Assembly (NCBI GenBank): GCA_946482165.1
Contig: CAMLQS010000290.1
Span: 1-6,588 of the forward strand
Reading direction: 5' to 3'
Source of the DNA: an uncultured Verrucomicrobiota bacterium
Lineage (GTDB): Bacteria; Verrucomicrobiota; Verrucomicrobiae; Opitutales; Opitutaceae
Length of the DNA stretch: 6,588 nucleotides
The notes beneath the pieces are model-generated. The model saw only the letters and a list, made by a program, of their open reading frames with translations. It ran no database searches and was not told where the DNA came from. Position 1 is the stretch's first letter; each line of letters starts with the position of its first letter. The position numbers were made by a program, and so were the translations under genes. Positions 5,786 through 6,588 of this stretch are shown here, piece by piece.

Positions 5786-6203
5786 TTGCGCCGCGGTATT
5801 CCACGAAACGCAAGGCCGCTCCCGCGGCGCCGATCAGGAGCGCGCGCGCCATCACGAAGGCGGGCGACGGCGAAGCGAGGCCCGGGCCGAAGCAGGCGCA
5901 GTTCAGGTCCAGTCCCCGCCACACGGCCTGCCCGGTCGTGAGCGCGAAGAGCGCCGCCATCACCATGACCGCGAGGGCGGCGGCCCGTCTCCGCCAAGGG
6001 GAGAGCAACCACAAGCCGATCAGCAGTTCCGAGATCGGCAGGGAGAGCGCGATCCACTCCGTCCAGGCGAAAGGGACCAACTGGAGCCGCGAGATCTCCG
6101 CCGCGAAGGACTGCGACGCGCCCGCCTTCGCTCCGCCGGCCCAGAGAAAGATTCCCGCCAGAAGCCCGCGCAACGCGGGGCCGAGCCACGGGGTCGGTTT
6201 CAT
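5778..6203 (-). CDS. MauE/DoxX-like redox-associated membrane protein
   Basis: A 141-residue inner-membrane protein with four predicted membrane helices (about residues 9-25, 49-69, 73-93 and 117-133). Features typical of the MauE/DoxX-like group are GIFLWAGGAKA in helix 1, WIALSLPISELLIGLWLL in helix 2 and, after helix 3, the NCACFGPG loop with Cys102 and Cys104. MauE proper helps form the disulfides of methylamine dehydrogenase; in bacteria lacking that enzyme, relatives are thought to move electrons or thiol equivalents across the membrane, and the Cys-x-Cys loop fits that. No methylamine genes are visible, so a sulfur or thiol-redox role with the adjoining rhodanese is inferred. The start at 6203 overlaps the rhodanese stop as ATGA, giving translational coupling; a longer in-frame start at 6326 would lie inside the rhodanese gene and is not membrane-like. 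The stop region overlaps the opposing helical-repeat gene by 8 bp. Confidence 0.85.
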   Translation of the reverse strand: MKPTPWLGPALRGLLAGIFLWAGGAKAGASQSFAAEISRLQLVPFAWTEWIALSLPISELLIGLWLLSPWRRRAAALAVMVMAALFALTTGQAVWRGLDLNCACFGPGLASPSPAFVMARALLIGAAGAALRFVEYRGATN

Positions 6204-6588
6204 GGCGAGCGCGCGAGCGGCAGGCCCGCTTCGCGCCAGGCTTCCATGCCGCCGGGAAAAAGTCCGACCAGGCGGTGCCCTTCCGAGACCATCGCAGTCT
6301 GCAATTCCTCCGCCGTGCCGCACCATTGGTTGTCGCAGTAGACGATCACGAAACGGGATTGGGCGTTGCGCAGGCCGCGGGCGCGAAACAGATCCTCGCG
6401 CGCGGCCCGGGCGGTGGTCGGCAGGTTCCAGGCGCCTGGAATATGCCCGGCGGCGAAGTCCGGGCCGTCGCGGGCATCAATCACCACGGCGTCTCCCGCC
6501 GCGAGGTGTTCCCGGAGGTCCGCGAGCGACACGATCGGGTGCAGGGTGGGGGGAGCGCTGCGGCGCCACCAGAGCCGGGCGCCGCCGA
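6200..6588 (-). CDS. Rhodanese-like domain protein, N-terminus probably outside window
   Basis: A single rhodanese domain. Counting from GTG at 6532 it shows AAGDAVVIDAR (11-21), the first signature GHIPGAWNLP (29-38), the active-site loop VYCDNQWCGTA (64-74) with predicted catalytic Cys66 and a second Cys71, and the last signature GGMEAWREAGLP (94-105). Rhodaneses carry sulfane sulfur on the catalytic cysteine as a persulfide. GTG 6532 alone would give a 110-residue domain, but the frame stays open to the window edge (GGARLWWRRSAPPTLHP just before it), which reads like the end of an N-terminal membrane segment and linker; I therefore treat the gene as partial. GTG 6532 has no convincing ribosome binding site. 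The stop overlaps the start of the MauE-like gene by four bases, so the two proteins are probably made in step and act in one sulfur or thiol-redox process. The acceptor is unknown. Confidence 0.85.
   Translation of the reverse strand, partial: GGARLWWRRSAPPTLHPIVSLADLREHLAAGDAVVIDARDGPDFAAGHIPGAWNLPTTARAAREDLFRARGLRNAQSRFVIVYCDNQWCGTAEELQTAMVSEGHRLVGLFPGGMEAWREAGLPLARSP

Noticed and set aside
5028..6341. Plus-strand open frame of 437 codons, very Arg-rich
   Set aside because: It runs out of frame through the helical-repeat gene and antisense to the MauE-like gene and the end of the rhodanese gene; the composition is that of a shadow frame.

Overview
The window is about two-thirds G+C, with strong third-position G/C bias and open shadow frames on both strands. 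The combination of a PEP-CTERM surface protein, a PATR-type (autotransporter-associated) beta-strand-repeat protein, a LacI-family regulator with an atypical hinge (…YAPDPMLGALASYR) and a 'CACGGAGG' dispersed repeat suggests a free-living Verrucomicrobiota bacterium, most like the Opitutaceae. This assignment rests on gene types and is not a computed placement.

Layout, left to right. (1) On the minus strand are two genes for exported beta-rich proteins. The leftmost (1-1248) runs out of the window and starts at a GTG lying inside a 9-bp tandem repeat. The second (1371-2462) is a complete PEP-CTERM protein with about five T5SS/PEP-CTERM-type repeats. A perfect 11-bp stem followed by a U-tract (1306-1338) ends its transcript and separates the pair. 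(2) A 148-bp divergent intergenic region (2463-2610) carries two inverted repeats and a short direct repeat. (3) A plus-strand group follows: a LacI-family regulator (2611-3651), a secreted right-handed parallel beta-helix protein (3765-4721) and, 14 bp later behind a strong ribosome binding site, a membrane-anchored alpha-helical Trp/Ala repeat protein (4736-5785). (4) Converging from the right on the minus strand are a rhodanese-domain protein (cut by the window edge) and a MauE/DoxX-like four-helix membrane protein, overlapping by four bases (ATGA). The MauE-like gene overlaps the tail of the helical-repeat gene by 8 bp.

How they may work together. The LacI-type regulator sits between a divergent surface-protein gene and a secreted beta-helix gene, so it is a plausible local regulator of extracellular polysaccharide-related or surface functions. 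The rhodanese and MauE-like proteins form a compact, translationally coupled sulfur/thiol-redox pair unrelated in theme to the rest. I found no RNA gene, CRISPR array, transposase, phage gene or defence system. The less ordinary items are the repeat-borne start codons, the unnamed helical repeat family, the operator-like palindromes and the rhodanese/MauE coupling. None of them amounts to proof of a new system.
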